Source: DASUZB01 sp036377075 (GTDB taxonomy: Bacteria > Actinomycetota > CALGFH01). From it: DNA of 13,258 nucleotides. Below the pieces are notes generated by a model. The model was given only the letters and a program-made list of their open reading frames with translations. It was not told the origin of the DNA and ran no database searches. Below are positions 7,108-13,258 of this stretch, piece after piece. Position 1 is the first letter of the stretch. Each line of letters starts with the position of its first letter. The stretch lies in NCBI GenBank assembly GCA_036377075.1, contig DASUZB010000189.1:1-13258 (forward strand), read 5' to 3'. The position numbers were made by a program, and so were the translations under genes.

Positions 7108-7860
7108 TTGAGCGACCTGTCGGGCAGGACCACCGTCGTCATCGGTGCGAGCCGCGGCCTGGGCCACGGGATCGCCACCGCCTTCGCCGGGGCCGGCGCC
7201 CCGGTCGTCGCCGTGGCCCGCACCCAGGCGGCGTTCCCCGAGCCGGCGGGCGGCGCCGGCACCATCCATCCGGAGGTCGCCGACGCCGGCGACGCCACGG
7301 TGGCCGCCAGCCTCCTGGACCGCTACGAGCCGGAGGTCGTCATCCTGGTCGCCGGCGCGACCCCGCACATGCGCCCGCTGCAGCAGCAGACGTGGGAGAC
7401 GTTCTCGGTCAACTGGCACACCGACGTCCGGATCACGTTCCACTGGCTGCGCGAGGCGCTGCTCCTGCCGCTGCGGCCCGGCAGCAGGGTGGTCGTGTTC
7501 AGCAGCGGCGCCGCGCTGAACCCGAACGGGTCGCCACTCAGCGGCGGGTACGCCGGCGCCAATGCCACCCAGCGCTTCATCACCAGGTACGCCCAGGACG
7601 AGGCCGACCGCGCCGGCCTGGGCATCACCTTCACCGCGGTGTTCCCCTACTTCGCGCCGGAGACCGGCGTCGGCCGGCCGGCGGTCGCCGCCTACGCCGC
7701 CCGCGAGGGCATGTCGGTGGAGGAGTTCCTCGAGGCGCAGGTCCCGCTGGTCACCCCCGAGGTCGCCGGCGCCGCCCTGGTCGAGCTGGTCGGAACGGAC
7801 GCGGCCAGCGTCGCCCACGAGTACCGGCTGAGCGGCGCCGGGCTGCAGGAGCTGCCCTGA
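7108..7860 (+). CDS. Short-chain dehydrogenase/reductase family protein with YxxxN active site
   Basis: This protein of about 250 residues has a Rossmann fold. It shows the nucleotide-binding loop VIGASRGLG at residues 11-19, a helix-4 Asn102 (FSVNWHTD), VVVFSSGAAL with Ser132/133, and GGYAGANATQRF with Tyr148. Classical members have Tyr-x-x-x-Lys; here the fourth residue is Asn152 (codon AAT at 7561), so a key catalytic residue is missing. The enzyme may be inactive, bind a cofactor only, or work differently. I chose the TTG at 7108 because GGAGG at 7098-7102 sits 5 bases before it and the resulting MSDLSGRTTVVIG matches normal family N-termini; an ATG at 7096 and a GTG at 7075 are in frame but lack such signals. 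It follows the sigma factor on the same strand by 109 bases. The substrate is unknown. Confidence 0.88.
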   Translation: MSDLSGRTTVVIGASRGLGHGIATAFAGAGAPVVAVARTQAAFPEPAGGAGTIHPEVADAGDATVAASLLDRYEPEVVILVAGATPHMRPLQQQTWETFSVNWHTDVRITFHWLREALLLPLRPGSRVVVFSSGAALNPNGSPLSGGYAGANATQRFITRYAQDEADRAGLGITFTAVFPYFAPETGVGRPAVAAYAAREGMSVEEFLEAQVPLVTPEVAGAALVELVGTDAASVAHEYRLSGAGLQELP

Positions 7861-7890
7861 CCCAGCCCACACCACCAGCACCGCAGGCCA

Positions 7891-7932
7891 ATCCGGCGGC
7901 CAGGCGCCCTCCCCGAGCGGCTCCCGCCGGGT
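7891..7932. terminator. Possible bidirectional hairpin between convergent genes
   Basis: Bases 7891-7899 can pair with 7924-7932 (nine pairs including one G-T, core CCGGCGG / CCGCCGG) around a 24-base loop. It lies between the SDR stop at 7860 and the stop of the opposing NTF2-like gene at 7952, the expected place for a shared terminator. There is no T-run and the loop is long, so this is a tentative call. Confidence 0.35.
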
Positions 7933-7951
7933 GGTGCTCTTGCTGGCTTTC

Positions 7952-8278
7952 TCAAGGGTCGAGCAGCGAGATCGCGTAGCGCCACGACCCGTCCTCGGCG
8001 CGCCGGACCACGTTGGTGGCGCGGCCGGCCAGCACCAGCGCGGTGTCGCGGACTTGGAGGATCCGCCGCGGGTCGGCGAGGTAGACGTGGCGGGAGTCCC
8101 ACAGCTGGGCGGCGACCTGGGCGATCTGCCGGCGGCCGCGGGCCTCGGGGAGCCCGCCGCCCGCGACCAGCATGGCGCCCGGGTGGAAGAGGTGGGTCAG
8201 CGCCTGCTGGTCGTGGAGCATGAAGGCGTCCTCCAAGAGGGTCTCCAGCTCCTCGGGCGTGCGGGCTCCGGATTCCAT
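7952..8278 (-). CDS. Small NTF2/SnoaL-like protein (DUF4440-type)
   Basis: This 108-residue protein begins ESGARTPEELETLLEDAFML and continues with HDQQALTHLFHPGAMLV, then GRRQIAQVAAQLW, then a strand-rich end with ILQVRDTALVLAGRATNVV and SWRYAISLLDP. That order (helix, short-lived strand, helix pair, curved sheet) and the length fit the NTF2-like fold shared by SnoaL, DUF4440 and ketosteroid isomerase-type proteins. Such proteins may be small enzymes or binding proteins; no reaction can be named. The ATG at 8278 lies 8 bases after the stop of the upstream cupin gene with no good Shine-Dalgarno, suggesting translational coupling as the second gene of a cupin-NTF2 pair. An upstream extension in the same frame exists but overlaps the cupin gene and has shadow-like composition, so I left it out. 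Confidence 0.82.
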   Translation of the reverse strand: MESGARTPEELETLLEDAFMLHDQQALTHLFHPGAMLVAGGGLPEARGRRQIAQVAAQLWDSRHVYLADPRRILQVRDTALVLAGRATNVVRRAEDGSWRYAISLLDP

Positions 8279-8286
8279 GACGACGC

Positions 8287-8793
8287 CTAGAAGCGCAGCC
8301 CGTGCCGCTGGAGGATCGGTGCCGTGCCCTCGAAGTCGACCTTGCAGCCGTAGCGTGCCGCCAGCGTCGGGAGCGTCGCCGGGTCGAGCTCGCCGCCGGG
8401 GGCGCCGAGCTCGCGGAACAGGTCCTCCAGGCCGGCGGGGGTGATGAGCTCGAGGATCCGCGTGGGCACGTCGCCCGGGTTCCAGAAGGTGTGCCACTGG
8501 CCGCGTGGCTTGAAGACCAGGTCCCCGGGTCCGGCGACGACCTCCTGGTCGCCCAGCAGCGCCCCCAGCCGGCCCTCCAGCACGTAGCTGTACTCGTCCT
8601 CACGGGTGTGGTAGTGGAGCGGGCCGGCCAGGACGTGCGGTGCCACGGCGTGCTCGACGACCGAGAGCCTGCCGGTGGTGTCGCCGCCGTCGATCATGAA
8701 CCGGTCGGTCCGGGACTCCGGCGCCCCCGAAACCTCGCCGTCCTTGGGACCCAGCACCCGCGCGCCCGTGGTGAGCTCGTAGTTGGCGCTCAT
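8287..8793 (-). CDS. Cupin-domain protein with complete metal-binding motif
   Basis: This 168-residue protein carries one cupin barrel. Motif one is GPLHYHTREDEYSYVLEG with His60, His62 and Glu67, and motif two is PGDLVFKPRGQWHTFWN with His101; together they form the usual three-His one-Glu metal site. A C-terminal tail (about 120-168) with LEDLFRELG and LPTLAARYGCKVDF is common in actinobacterial members of this cupin group. The metal and reaction are unknown; quercetinase-like or ligand-binding roles are both possible. AAAGGAGG ends 5 bases before the ATG at 8793, an excellent ribosome binding site. It is the first gene of a two-gene unit with the NTF2-like gene and diverges from the LuxR-type regulator, which is its most likely controller. 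A possible -10 box, TAACGT, lies at 8830-8825. Confidence 0.9.
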   Translation of the reverse strand: MSANYELTTGARVLGPKDGEVSGAPESRTDRFMIDGGDTTGRLSVVEHAVAPHVLAGPLHYHTREDEYSYVLEGRLGALLGDQEVVAGPGDLVFKPRGQWHTFWNPGDVPTRILELITPAGLEDLFRELGAPGGELDPATLPTLAARYGCKVDFEGTAPILQRHGLRF

Positions 8794-8870
8794 CGTTCCT
8801 CCTTTGCCGTTGGTGGTCACGGCGACGTTAGGGCCCGGCGGCAGGACCGCCCATTCCAGAAAGGTGGTAT

Positions 8871-8898
8871 TTGCAGCACCGAAGGCCGCCCGTACAGT
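8871..8898 (+). promoter_or_regulatory. Candidate promoter giving a leaderless LuxR-type regulator mRNA
   Basis: TTGCAG at 8871-8876 and TACAGT at 8893-8898 are spaced by 16 bases. The -10-like box ends 6 bases before the A of the regulator ATG at 8905, so transcription would start at or next to the start codon. There is no Shine-Dalgarno sequence upstream of that ATG, which agrees with a leaderless message, a common arrangement in actinobacteria. The same 111-base gap must also hold the promoter of the divergent cupin gene. Confidence 0.5.
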
Positions 8899-8904
8899 GC
8901 TGCC

Positions 8905-10068
8905 ATGACCTCGGTGAGCGGGGACGCCAAGCAGCGGGCCAGCGACAGGATCGCCAGGCTGGCCGGACGCGGGCTCGACCTGGTGAGCTTCTGGCGGGCG
9001 TCGACGGAGGCGCTCGCCGCCGTCGTGCCCCACTACCTGGCACCGTGCTGGTTCACGCTGGACCCGGCCTCGCTGCTGGTCACCAGCCACTTCGACGAGG
9101 GCGTCCCCGAGTTGCCGCCGCAGTGGCTGGTCCACGAGTACTACCAGGACGACGTGAACAAGCTCGCCGACGTCGCACGCTCCACGCGCGGGATCTCGAC
9201 GCTGCACGAGGCCACCGGCGGCGACCCGAGCACCAGCCCCCGCTGGCACTTCAACATGGCCCTTGGTGGGGACCAGGAGCTGATCGCCGTCCTGCGCACC
9301 CAGGCGGGTGAGGTGTGGGGGGCACTGGGCCTGTACCGCGAGCCGGGGCGGCCGATGTTCGACGACGCGGAGCTGGCGTTCGTCCGTCAGCTGGCACCGT
9401 GGCTGGCCGAGGGGGCCCGCCGGGCGCTGCTGGTCGGCGAGGCGGTCGACCCCGACGGTCCGGAGGCGCCAGGTCTGCTCGTGCTCTCCAAGGGGTGGGA
9501 GGTCGAGTCGGCCACGCCCGGCGTGGAGCGCTGGCTGCGGGCGCTGCCCGACGGCGACTGGGACGCCGGCAGGCTGCCGTCGTCGGTGCTGGCGGTCGCA
9601 GGTCGGGCGCTCCGCACCGGTGAGCACCCGGACGAGCCCGGGCAGGTCGCGGTCTCGCGGGTGCTGTCGCGCTCGGGCGGCTGGGTGGTGCTCCACGGAG
9701 CCTGCCTGGTCTCCGGCGGCGCCCACCGGGTCGCCGTCATCGTGGAGCCCGCCCACCCGGCGCGGATCGCGCCGCTGCTGATGTCCGCCTACGGGCTGAC
9801 CGAGCGCGAGCAGGAGGTCACCCGGCTGGTGCTGCAGGGCAACTCCACCGCCGAGATCGCCGAGCGCCTGGTGGTCTCGGTGCACACCGTCCAGCAGCAC
9901 CTCAAGAGCGTGTTCGACAAGACCGGCGTGCGCAGCCGCCGCGACCTGGTCGGCAAGGTGTTCTTCGCCCACTACGAACCGCGCCTGCGCGACAACGAGC
10001 GCCGCGCGGTCGCCGACCAACCCCTGCGCGGCGGGCCGCTGCCGTTCGGCGGCGACGCGACCGGCTGA
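8905..10068 (+). CDS. LuxR-family transcriptional regulator
   Basis: This 387-residue protein has a long N-terminal sensor-like part (about 1-285) and a C-terminal LuxR-type helix-turn-helix at about 297-360. The latter reads LTEREQEVTRLVLQGNSTAE then IAERLVVSVHTVQQHLKSVF, the classic DNA-binding signature. The N-terminal part, with aromatic-rich PHYLAPCWFTLDPASLLVTS and GEVWGALGLYREPG, resembles GAF-like sensor domains of actinobacterial LuxR proteins. No Walker A motif or receiver Asp pocket is seen, so it is not a LAL-type ATPase or a response regulator. The ATG at 8905 fits the proposed leaderless promoter; the open frame extends upstream to 8302 but that part overlaps the opposing cupin gene. 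Its divergent position suggests it controls the cupin-NTF2 pair. The signal it senses is unknown. Confidence 0.88.
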   Translation: MTSVSGDAKQRASDRIARLAGRGLDLVSFWRASTEALAAVVPHYLAPCWFTLDPASLLVTSHFDEGVPELPPQWLVHEYYQDDVNKLADVARSTRGISTLHEATGGDPSTSPRWHFNMALGGDQELIAVLRTQAGEVWGALGLYREPGRPMFDDAELAFVRQLAPWLAEGARRALLVGEAVDPDGPEAPGLLVLSKGWEVESATPGVERWLRALPDGDWDAGRLPSSVLAVAGRALRTGEHPDEPGQVAVSRVLSRSGGWVVLHGACLVSGGAHRVAVIVEPAHPARIAPLLMSAYGLTEREQEVTRLVLQGNSTAEIAERLVVSVHTVQQHLKSVFDKTGVRSRRDLVGKVFFAHYEPRLRDNERRAVADQPLRGGPLPFGGDATG

Positions 10069-10090
10069 GCCGGCGGGCATCCGGCTCAGC
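10064..10090 (+). terminator. Strong hairpin at the end of the LuxR-type regulator gene
   Basis: GCTGAGCCGG (10064-10073) and CCGGCTCAGC (10081-10090) form a perfect 10-bp stem with a 7-base loop. The stem includes the stop codon at 10066-10068. No T-run follows, as is usual for GC-rich actinobacterial terminators. It separates the regulator from the decarboxylase gene 68 bases further on. Confidence 0.7.
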
Positions 10091-10157
10091 ACGACGCTGG
10101 CCGGATCGCCGCCATCAGTAGGATGAGCGCCGCCGACCCTCAGCCGAGAGGACCCGC

Positions 10158-11579
10158 ATGCCCGACACCCCTGTCCCGCCGCTGTCCCTGCCACCCGAGC
10201 AGATGCGGCGGCTCGGCTACCAGGTCGTCGACCTGGTGGTGGACGCCCTGGCCGGGCTGGGGGAGCGGCCGCCGTCGCGGCGGGCCGGCCCCGACGAGCT
10301 GGCCGGGCTGCTGACCGAGCCGGTCCCGCGGACCGGTGGCGACCCCGAGGAGGTCCTGCGCCAGGCCGTCCGGGACGTGCTCGGCCCGGCCATGCGGGTC
10401 GACCACCCGCGCTTCTTCGCGTACGTGCCCATCCCCAGCAACTACGTGGGCATGCTGGCCGACGCCCTCGCCTCCGGCTTCGGGGTGTTCGCCGGGACCT
10501 GGCAGGCCGCCTCGGGCGCGGCCGCGGCCGAGCTGGCCACCCTGCGCTGGCTGCGGGAGCTGTTCGGTCTCCCCGAGACGGCCGGCGGGCTGTTCGTCGA
10601 CGGCGGCTCCTCGGCCAACCTGTACGGGCTGGTCGCGGCCAGGCGGGCGGTGCTGGAGGACCGGCTGGAGGGCGCGGTCCTGTACGCCTCCGACCAGGCG
10701 CACTCCTGGCTCGGCCGCGCCGCCGGGCTGCTCGGGTTCCGGCCGTCGCAGGTGCGCCTGCTCCCCGCCGACCACCAGTTCCGGCTACGACCAGCCGACG
10801 TCGCCGCGGCCGTCGCGGCCGACCGGGCCGCCGGCCGGCGGCCGTTCTGCGTGGTGGCCACCTCGGGCACGACCAGCACCGGCAGCGTCGACCCGCTGGC
10901 CGAGCTGGCCGCCCTTTGCCGGGCCGAGCGGCTGTGGTTCCACGTCGACGGCGCCTTTGGCGCTCCGGCGGTCCTGGCCGCGCAGGGCCGGGCGCTGCTG
11001 GCCGGGATCGAGCAGGCCGACTCGCTCGCCCTCGACGCCCACAAGTGGCTGTTCCAGCCGCTGGAGGCCGGCTGCGTGCTGGTCCGCGACGTGGCCGTGC
11101 TGGAGTCGGTCTTCTCCACCCACCGGGAGTTCCTGCTCGACGCCGCGGCCGGCGACCGCGAGGTCAACTTCACCGACCGTGGCCTGCAGCTCACCCGCAG
11201 CTTCCGCGCGTTCAAGCTGTGGCTGTCGCTCAAGGTGTTCGGCCTCGACGCCTTCGCCGCGGCCGTGCAGCACGGCCTCGACCTGGCCGGCTACGCCGAG
11301 GCGCTGCTGCGGCGCCGGCCCGGGTGGGAGGTGGCGGCCCCGACCCGGCTCGCCCTGGTCTGCTTCCGCTTCGCCGACCTCCGCCGGACGCCCGAGGAGG
11401 TGGAGGCGGTCAACCGCCGGGTGGCCGACGCCATGCTGGTCGACGAGCTGGCCACCCTCAGCTCGACGGTGCTCGGCGGCCGGACCACCCTGCGGCTGTG
11501 CACCGTCAACCCGCGCACGACCAGGGAGGACGTGGAGGCGACCCTGGCCAGGGTGGAGGAGCTGGCCGCGACCGTCTGA
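10158..11579 (+). CDS. Group II pyridoxal-phosphate-dependent decarboxylase (aromatic amino acid / glutamate decarboxylase superfamily)
   Basis: This 473-residue fold-type I enzyme probably removes the carboxyl group from an amino acid to give an amine, using pyridoxal phosphate. Visible features are the N-terminal MRRLGYQVVDLVVDALAGL helix, HPRFFAYVPIPSNYVGMLAD, a GTWQAASGAAAAELATLRWL segment, the cofactor-binding GGSSANLYGLVAARR, YASDQAHSW with the ring-stacking His, VVATSGTTSTGSVDP, FHVDGAFGAPAV with the conserved Asp, and LALDAHKWLFQP with the Schiff-base Lys296. Length is normal for the family. AGAGGA with a 5-base spacer supports the ATG at 10158. It stands between two terminator-like hairpins and appears to be transcribed alone. 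The substrate (DOPA, tyrosine, tryptophan, glutamate or diaminobutyrate types are all in this superfamily) cannot be decided. A related role in aldehyde or amine synthesis is also possible. Confidence 0.92.
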   Translation: MPDTPVPPLSLPPEQMRRLGYQVVDLVVDALAGLGERPPSRRAGPDELAGLLTEPVPRTGGDPEEVLRQAVRDVLGPAMRVDHPRFFAYVPIPSNYVGMLADALASGFGVFAGTWQAASGAAAAELATLRWLRELFGLPETAGGLFVDGGSSANLYGLVAARRAVLEDRLEGAVLYASDQAHSWLGRAAGLLGFRPSQVRLLPADHQFRLRPADVAAAVAADRAAGRRPFCVVATSGTTSTGSVDPLAELAALCRAERLWFHVDGAFGAPAVLAAQGRALLAGIEQADSLALDAHKWLFQPLEAGCVLVRDVAVLESVFSTHREFLLDAAAGDREVNFTDRGLQLTRSFRAFKLWLSLKVFGLDAFAAAVQHGLDLAGYAEALLRRRPGWEVAAPTRLALVCFRFADLRRTPEEVEAVNRRVADAMLVDELATLSSTVLGGRTTLRLCTVNPRTTREDVEATLARVEELAATV

Positions 11580-11610
11580 GGGTCGTGGTACGCCGCGCGG
11601 TCCTGTTCGC

Positions 11611-11635
11611 GCCCTGACCCGGTTGGGTGCAGGGC
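11611..11635. terminator. Hairpin terminator between convergent genes
   Basis: Bases 11611-11620 pair with 11625-11635 in a 10-bp stem with a single bulged G at 11629 and a GGTT loop. The hairpin lies in the 100-base gap between the decarboxylase stop and the stop of the opposing AraC-type gene. It could end transcripts from both sides. There is no T-run. The rest of the gap shows nothing notable. Confidence 0.65.
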
Positions 11636-11679
11636 TTCGGGGTTGGGCGGGGGCTGTCGTCGTCGATGAAGCTTTTCGA

Positions 11680-12594
11680 CTACCGGGTCGCGGAGCGCCG
11701 GTAGGCGCCTGGTGGGCTCCCGAACTCGCGCTTGAAGGCGGCCGCGAACGCGACGTCGGACTGGTAGCCGACCTGGGCGGCGACGGCGGCCACGGTCGCC
11801 CGCTGGTCGCGCAGCAACGTGCGGGCGCGTTGCATCCGCAGCGCGAGCAGGTAGCGGATCGCCGGTTCGCCGACGTGGTCGCTGAACCGTGCGGCGAACG
11901 CCGCCCGGGACAGCCCGACGGTGCCGGCGAGGCTGGCGACGGTCCAGGGTCGGGCCAGGTCGCTGTGCATGGCCTCGAGGGCCGCCGCGACGTACGGGTC
12001 GCGCAGCCCCAGCAGCCAGCCGGGTTGGTCGACGGTGTCGCTGTGGTGGCGCAGCGCACGGGCGAGCAGGGCGTCGGAGAGCCGGGACATGACCAGGTCG
12101 CTGCCCGGGCCGCCGTTGAAGGCCTCGGTGCCCAGCGCGTCGACGAAGGGGGCCAGCCACGGCGTCGGGCGTCCAGCATCGCCGGGCACGTGGACGGTGC
12201 GGGGCAGGCCGCGCAGGGCGGGATGCTCGGGCTCGGCGACGACGAACGCGCCGCACACCACGACGGCCTCGTCCCCGGCGCCGCCGGCGCGCAGGCGGCT
12301 GCCCGGGGTGCGCGTGGCAAGGTCGAACCCGGAGACGACGGGCGGTTGCGCGCCGGTGCCTGGGGAGCGCAGCTCGTGCGCGTCACCACGCGGGAGGATC
12401 ACCAGGTCCCCGGCCGTCAGCGGTTCGACGGTGCCGTCGGGGAAGGCGAGCTCGCCGCGGCCGCGGGCAACGACGTGCACGCCGCGGAGCCCGGCGGTGT
12501 CGAAGCCGAGCCGGAACGGGGTACCGAGGTCGAACCACCGGTAGGCGACGCTTTCGAAGCGCAGCTCCCGCAGCACCAGGCTCAGGACGTCCAC
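11680..12594 (-). CDS. AraC-family transcriptional regulator with N-terminal cupin-type sensor domain
   Basis: This protein of about 304 residues has an N-terminal ligand-binding domain of the cupin type (about 1-170, with GVHVVARGRGELAF and LTAGDLVILPRGDAHEL). A C-terminal double helix-turn-helix (about 205-300) begins WTVASLAGTVGLSRAAFAAR and ends with the AraC signature VGYQSDVAFAAAFKREFG. I chose the GTG at 12594 because AAGGG lies 9 bases upstream, the resulting MDVLSLVLRE start is usual for this family, and the best promoter would start transcription at or beyond the other candidate. That alternative is an in-frame ATG at 12666 with no ribosome binding site, adding 24 residues. It converges on the decarboxylase gene and diverges from the SDR at 12734, a typical arrangement for a regulator and its target. 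The ligand is unknown. Confidence 0.88.
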   Translation of the reverse strand: MDVLSLVLRELRFESVAYRWFDLGTPFRLGFDTAGLRGVHVVARGRGELAFPDGTVEPLTAGDLVILPRGDAHELRSPGTGAQPPVVSGFDLATRTPGSRLRAGGAGDEAVVVCGAFVVAEPEHPALRGLPRTVHVPGDAGRPTPWLAPFVDALGTEAFNGGPGSDLVMSRLSDALLARALRHHSDTVDQPGWLLGLRDPYVAAALEAMHSDLARPWTVASLAGTVGLSRAAFAARFSDHVGEPAIRYLLALRMQRARTLLRDQRATVAAVAAQVGYQSDVAFAAAFKREFGSPPGAYRRSATR

Positions 12595-12668
12595 GGCAAC
12601 GGACCCTTGGGGTGCGCCAGCCGGCACCGCCAGACGAATGATGTGGTTTCCTGGACGATCACACATGG

Positions 12669-12697
12669 ATTGTCTCAGCGCCGGGACCTACCGTCGA
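12669..12697 (-). promoter_or_regulatory. Candidate promoter of the AraC-type regulator
   Basis: Read on the minus strand, TCGACG (12697-12692) and GACAAT (12674-12669) are spaced by exactly 17 bases, each matching four of six consensus positions. Transcription would begin near 12663-12661, at or after the ATG at 12666, which favours the downstream GTG at 12594 as the real start. This rests on consensus matching only. Confidence 0.45.
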
Positions 12698-12711
12698 GTG
12701 CGTACGCGCAC
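12698..12711. promoter_or_regulatory. Inverted repeat GTGCG-TACG-CGCAC between AraC-type gene and SDR
   Basis: GTGCG (12698-12702) and CGCAC (12707-12711) are exact complements around TACG. With one extra base on the right the symmetry extends to CGAGTGCG and CGCACCTCG. The element directly abuts the proposed -35 box of the AraC-type gene and lies just before the SDR ribosome binding site at 12717-12724. It is well placed to control both genes. AraC proteins more often use direct repeats, so another regulator is also possible. Confidence 0.35.
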
Positions 12712-12733
12712 CTCGTGGGAGGAGATGATCGAG

Positions 12734-13258
12734 ATGGAGTCGCGACACCAAGGTGACCGGCGCACGGTCGTGGTCACCGGCGGGACCGGTGGGATCGGCC
12801 GCGCCGTCGCGGTGGAGCTGGCCCGGCGTGGGGATCGGGTGCTGCTGGTGGGCCGCAGCGCCGACCGGGGCGCGGCGGTGCTGGCGGCGCTGAACCAAGT
12901 CAGCCCGGGGGCGGGGCACGCGCTGCTCCGAGCCGACCTGGCGCTGCTGCGCGAGACCGCGCGGGCGGCCGAACGGATCGCCGGGCAGACCGACCGCCTG
13001 GACGCCGTCGTGCTGTGCGCGGGGGTGCTGTCCACGGTCGCGGAATGGACCGACGAGGGGCTCGAGCGCAGCTTCGCGCTGAACTACCTGTCCCGCTACC
13101 TGCTCGTGCGGCGGCTGCTGCCGTTGCTGGCCGAGGCACCGGCGGGCCGGGTCGTGCTGGTGGCCAACGCCGGTCGGTACCGGGCCACGCTCGACCTGGA
13201 CGACCTGCAGATGCGGCGGGGCGGGCGCGGGCTGCGCGTGGCCGGCCGCAGCCAGTTC
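12734..13258 (+). CDS. Short-chain dehydrogenase/reductase, cut by the right edge
   Basis: The first 175 codons of an NAD(P)-binding Rossmann enzyme run off the window without a stop. VVVTGGTGGIGRAVA carries the cofactor loop (TGGTGGIG at 15-22), then VLLVGRS, RADLALL with Asp68, VVLCAGVL at 92-99, LNYLSRYLLVRRLLP with Asn117, and VVLVANAGRYRATLDLDDLQ. The layout and the LDLDDLQ stretch are those of retinol dehydrogenase-like SDRs. At the usual catalytic Ser position (SSG in relatives) this protein has Ala144-Asn145-Ala146. The catalytic Tyr and Lys are beyond the edge. GGGAGGAG at 12717-12724 lies 9 bases before the ATG at 12734; an in-frame ATG at 12725 touches that site and is unlikely. 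It diverges from the AraC-type regulator, its probable controller. The substrate is unknown. Confidence 0.88.
   Translation, partial: MESRHQGDRRTVVVTGGTGGIGRAVAVELARRGDRVLLVGRSADRGAAVLAALNQVSPGAGHALLRADLALLRETARAAERIAGQTDRLDAVVLCAGVLSTVAEWTDEGLERSFALNYLSRYLLVRRLLPLLAEAPAGRVVLVANAGRYRATLDLDDLQMRRGGRGLRVAGRSQF

Noticed and set aside
5169..7298. 709-codon minus-strand open frame across ackA, the sigma factor and SDR
   Set aside because: It spans three well-supported plus-strand genes and has no domain or start signal.
8302..8904. N-terminal extension of the LuxR-type regulator frame
   Set aside because: It lies over the opposing cupin gene, which has clear motifs and a strong ribosome binding site; the regulator start at 8905 fits a promoter.
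10336..12756. 806-codon plus-strand open frame
   Set aside because: It overlaps the decarboxylase in another frame and the AraC-type gene on the opposite strand; its Ser/Arg/Pro-rich composition marks it as a shadow.
1..13258. CRISPR arrays, insertion sequences, tRNA or rRNA genes, attachment sites
   Set aside because: No regularly spaced repeats, transposase motifs, or recognisable RNA gene sequence were seen on either strand.

Overview
The window is about 13.3 kb of very GC-rich DNA. It has strong GC bias at third codon positions, GTG/TTG starts next to ATG, dense packing, and GC-rich hairpin terminators without T-runs. Together with the protein families (an ECF sigma factor with a SnoaL-like tail, LuxR and AraC regulators, SgcJ/EcaC-type NTF2-like remnants, xfp-ackA) this points to an actinobacterium (Actinomycetota). 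No rRNA, tRNA or other taxonomic marker is present, so a finer placement is not supported.

Left part (1-2264). At the left edge, a minus-strand gene begins with a perfect ribosome binding site and leaves the window after three codons. Next, also on the minus strand, is a polytopic membrane protein resembling the sensor half of a histidine kinase without the kinase domain; a coding-like stretch in the same frame follows its stop. Behind its start is a decayed SgcJ/EcaC-like (NTF2 fold) pseudogene whose surviving pieces lie in three reading frames. A small cupin protein diverges from it on the plus strand.

Central operon (2473-6998, plus). Phosphoketolase (xfp) is followed after 11 bases by acetate kinase (ackA), and ackA is followed with no gap by an ECF sigma factor carrying its own SnoaL-like domain. 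Xfp makes acetyl phosphate from sugar phosphates, and AckA uses it to make ATP and acetate. The abutting sigma factor suggests a regulatory output tied to this pathway. A short-chain dehydrogenase (SDR) on the same strand comes next; it has Asn where the catalytic Lys is expected.

Right part (7952-13258). A minus-strand cupin plus NTF2-like pair diverges from a LuxR-type regulator that appears to be translated from a leaderless message. The regulator gene ends in a strong hairpin. A group II pyridoxal-phosphate decarboxylase follows and converges, through a 10-bp hairpin, on an AraC-type regulator. That regulator diverges from a second SDR cut by the right edge. Both regulator/enzyme pairs are arranged as local divergent control units, each with a plausible promoter in the shared spacer.

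I found no CRISPR array, transposase, phage gene or origin. No single element is clearly a new defence or mobile system. The observations most worth a second look are the xfp-ackA-sigma coupling, the SDR active-site change, and the three-frame pseudogene next to a cupin.
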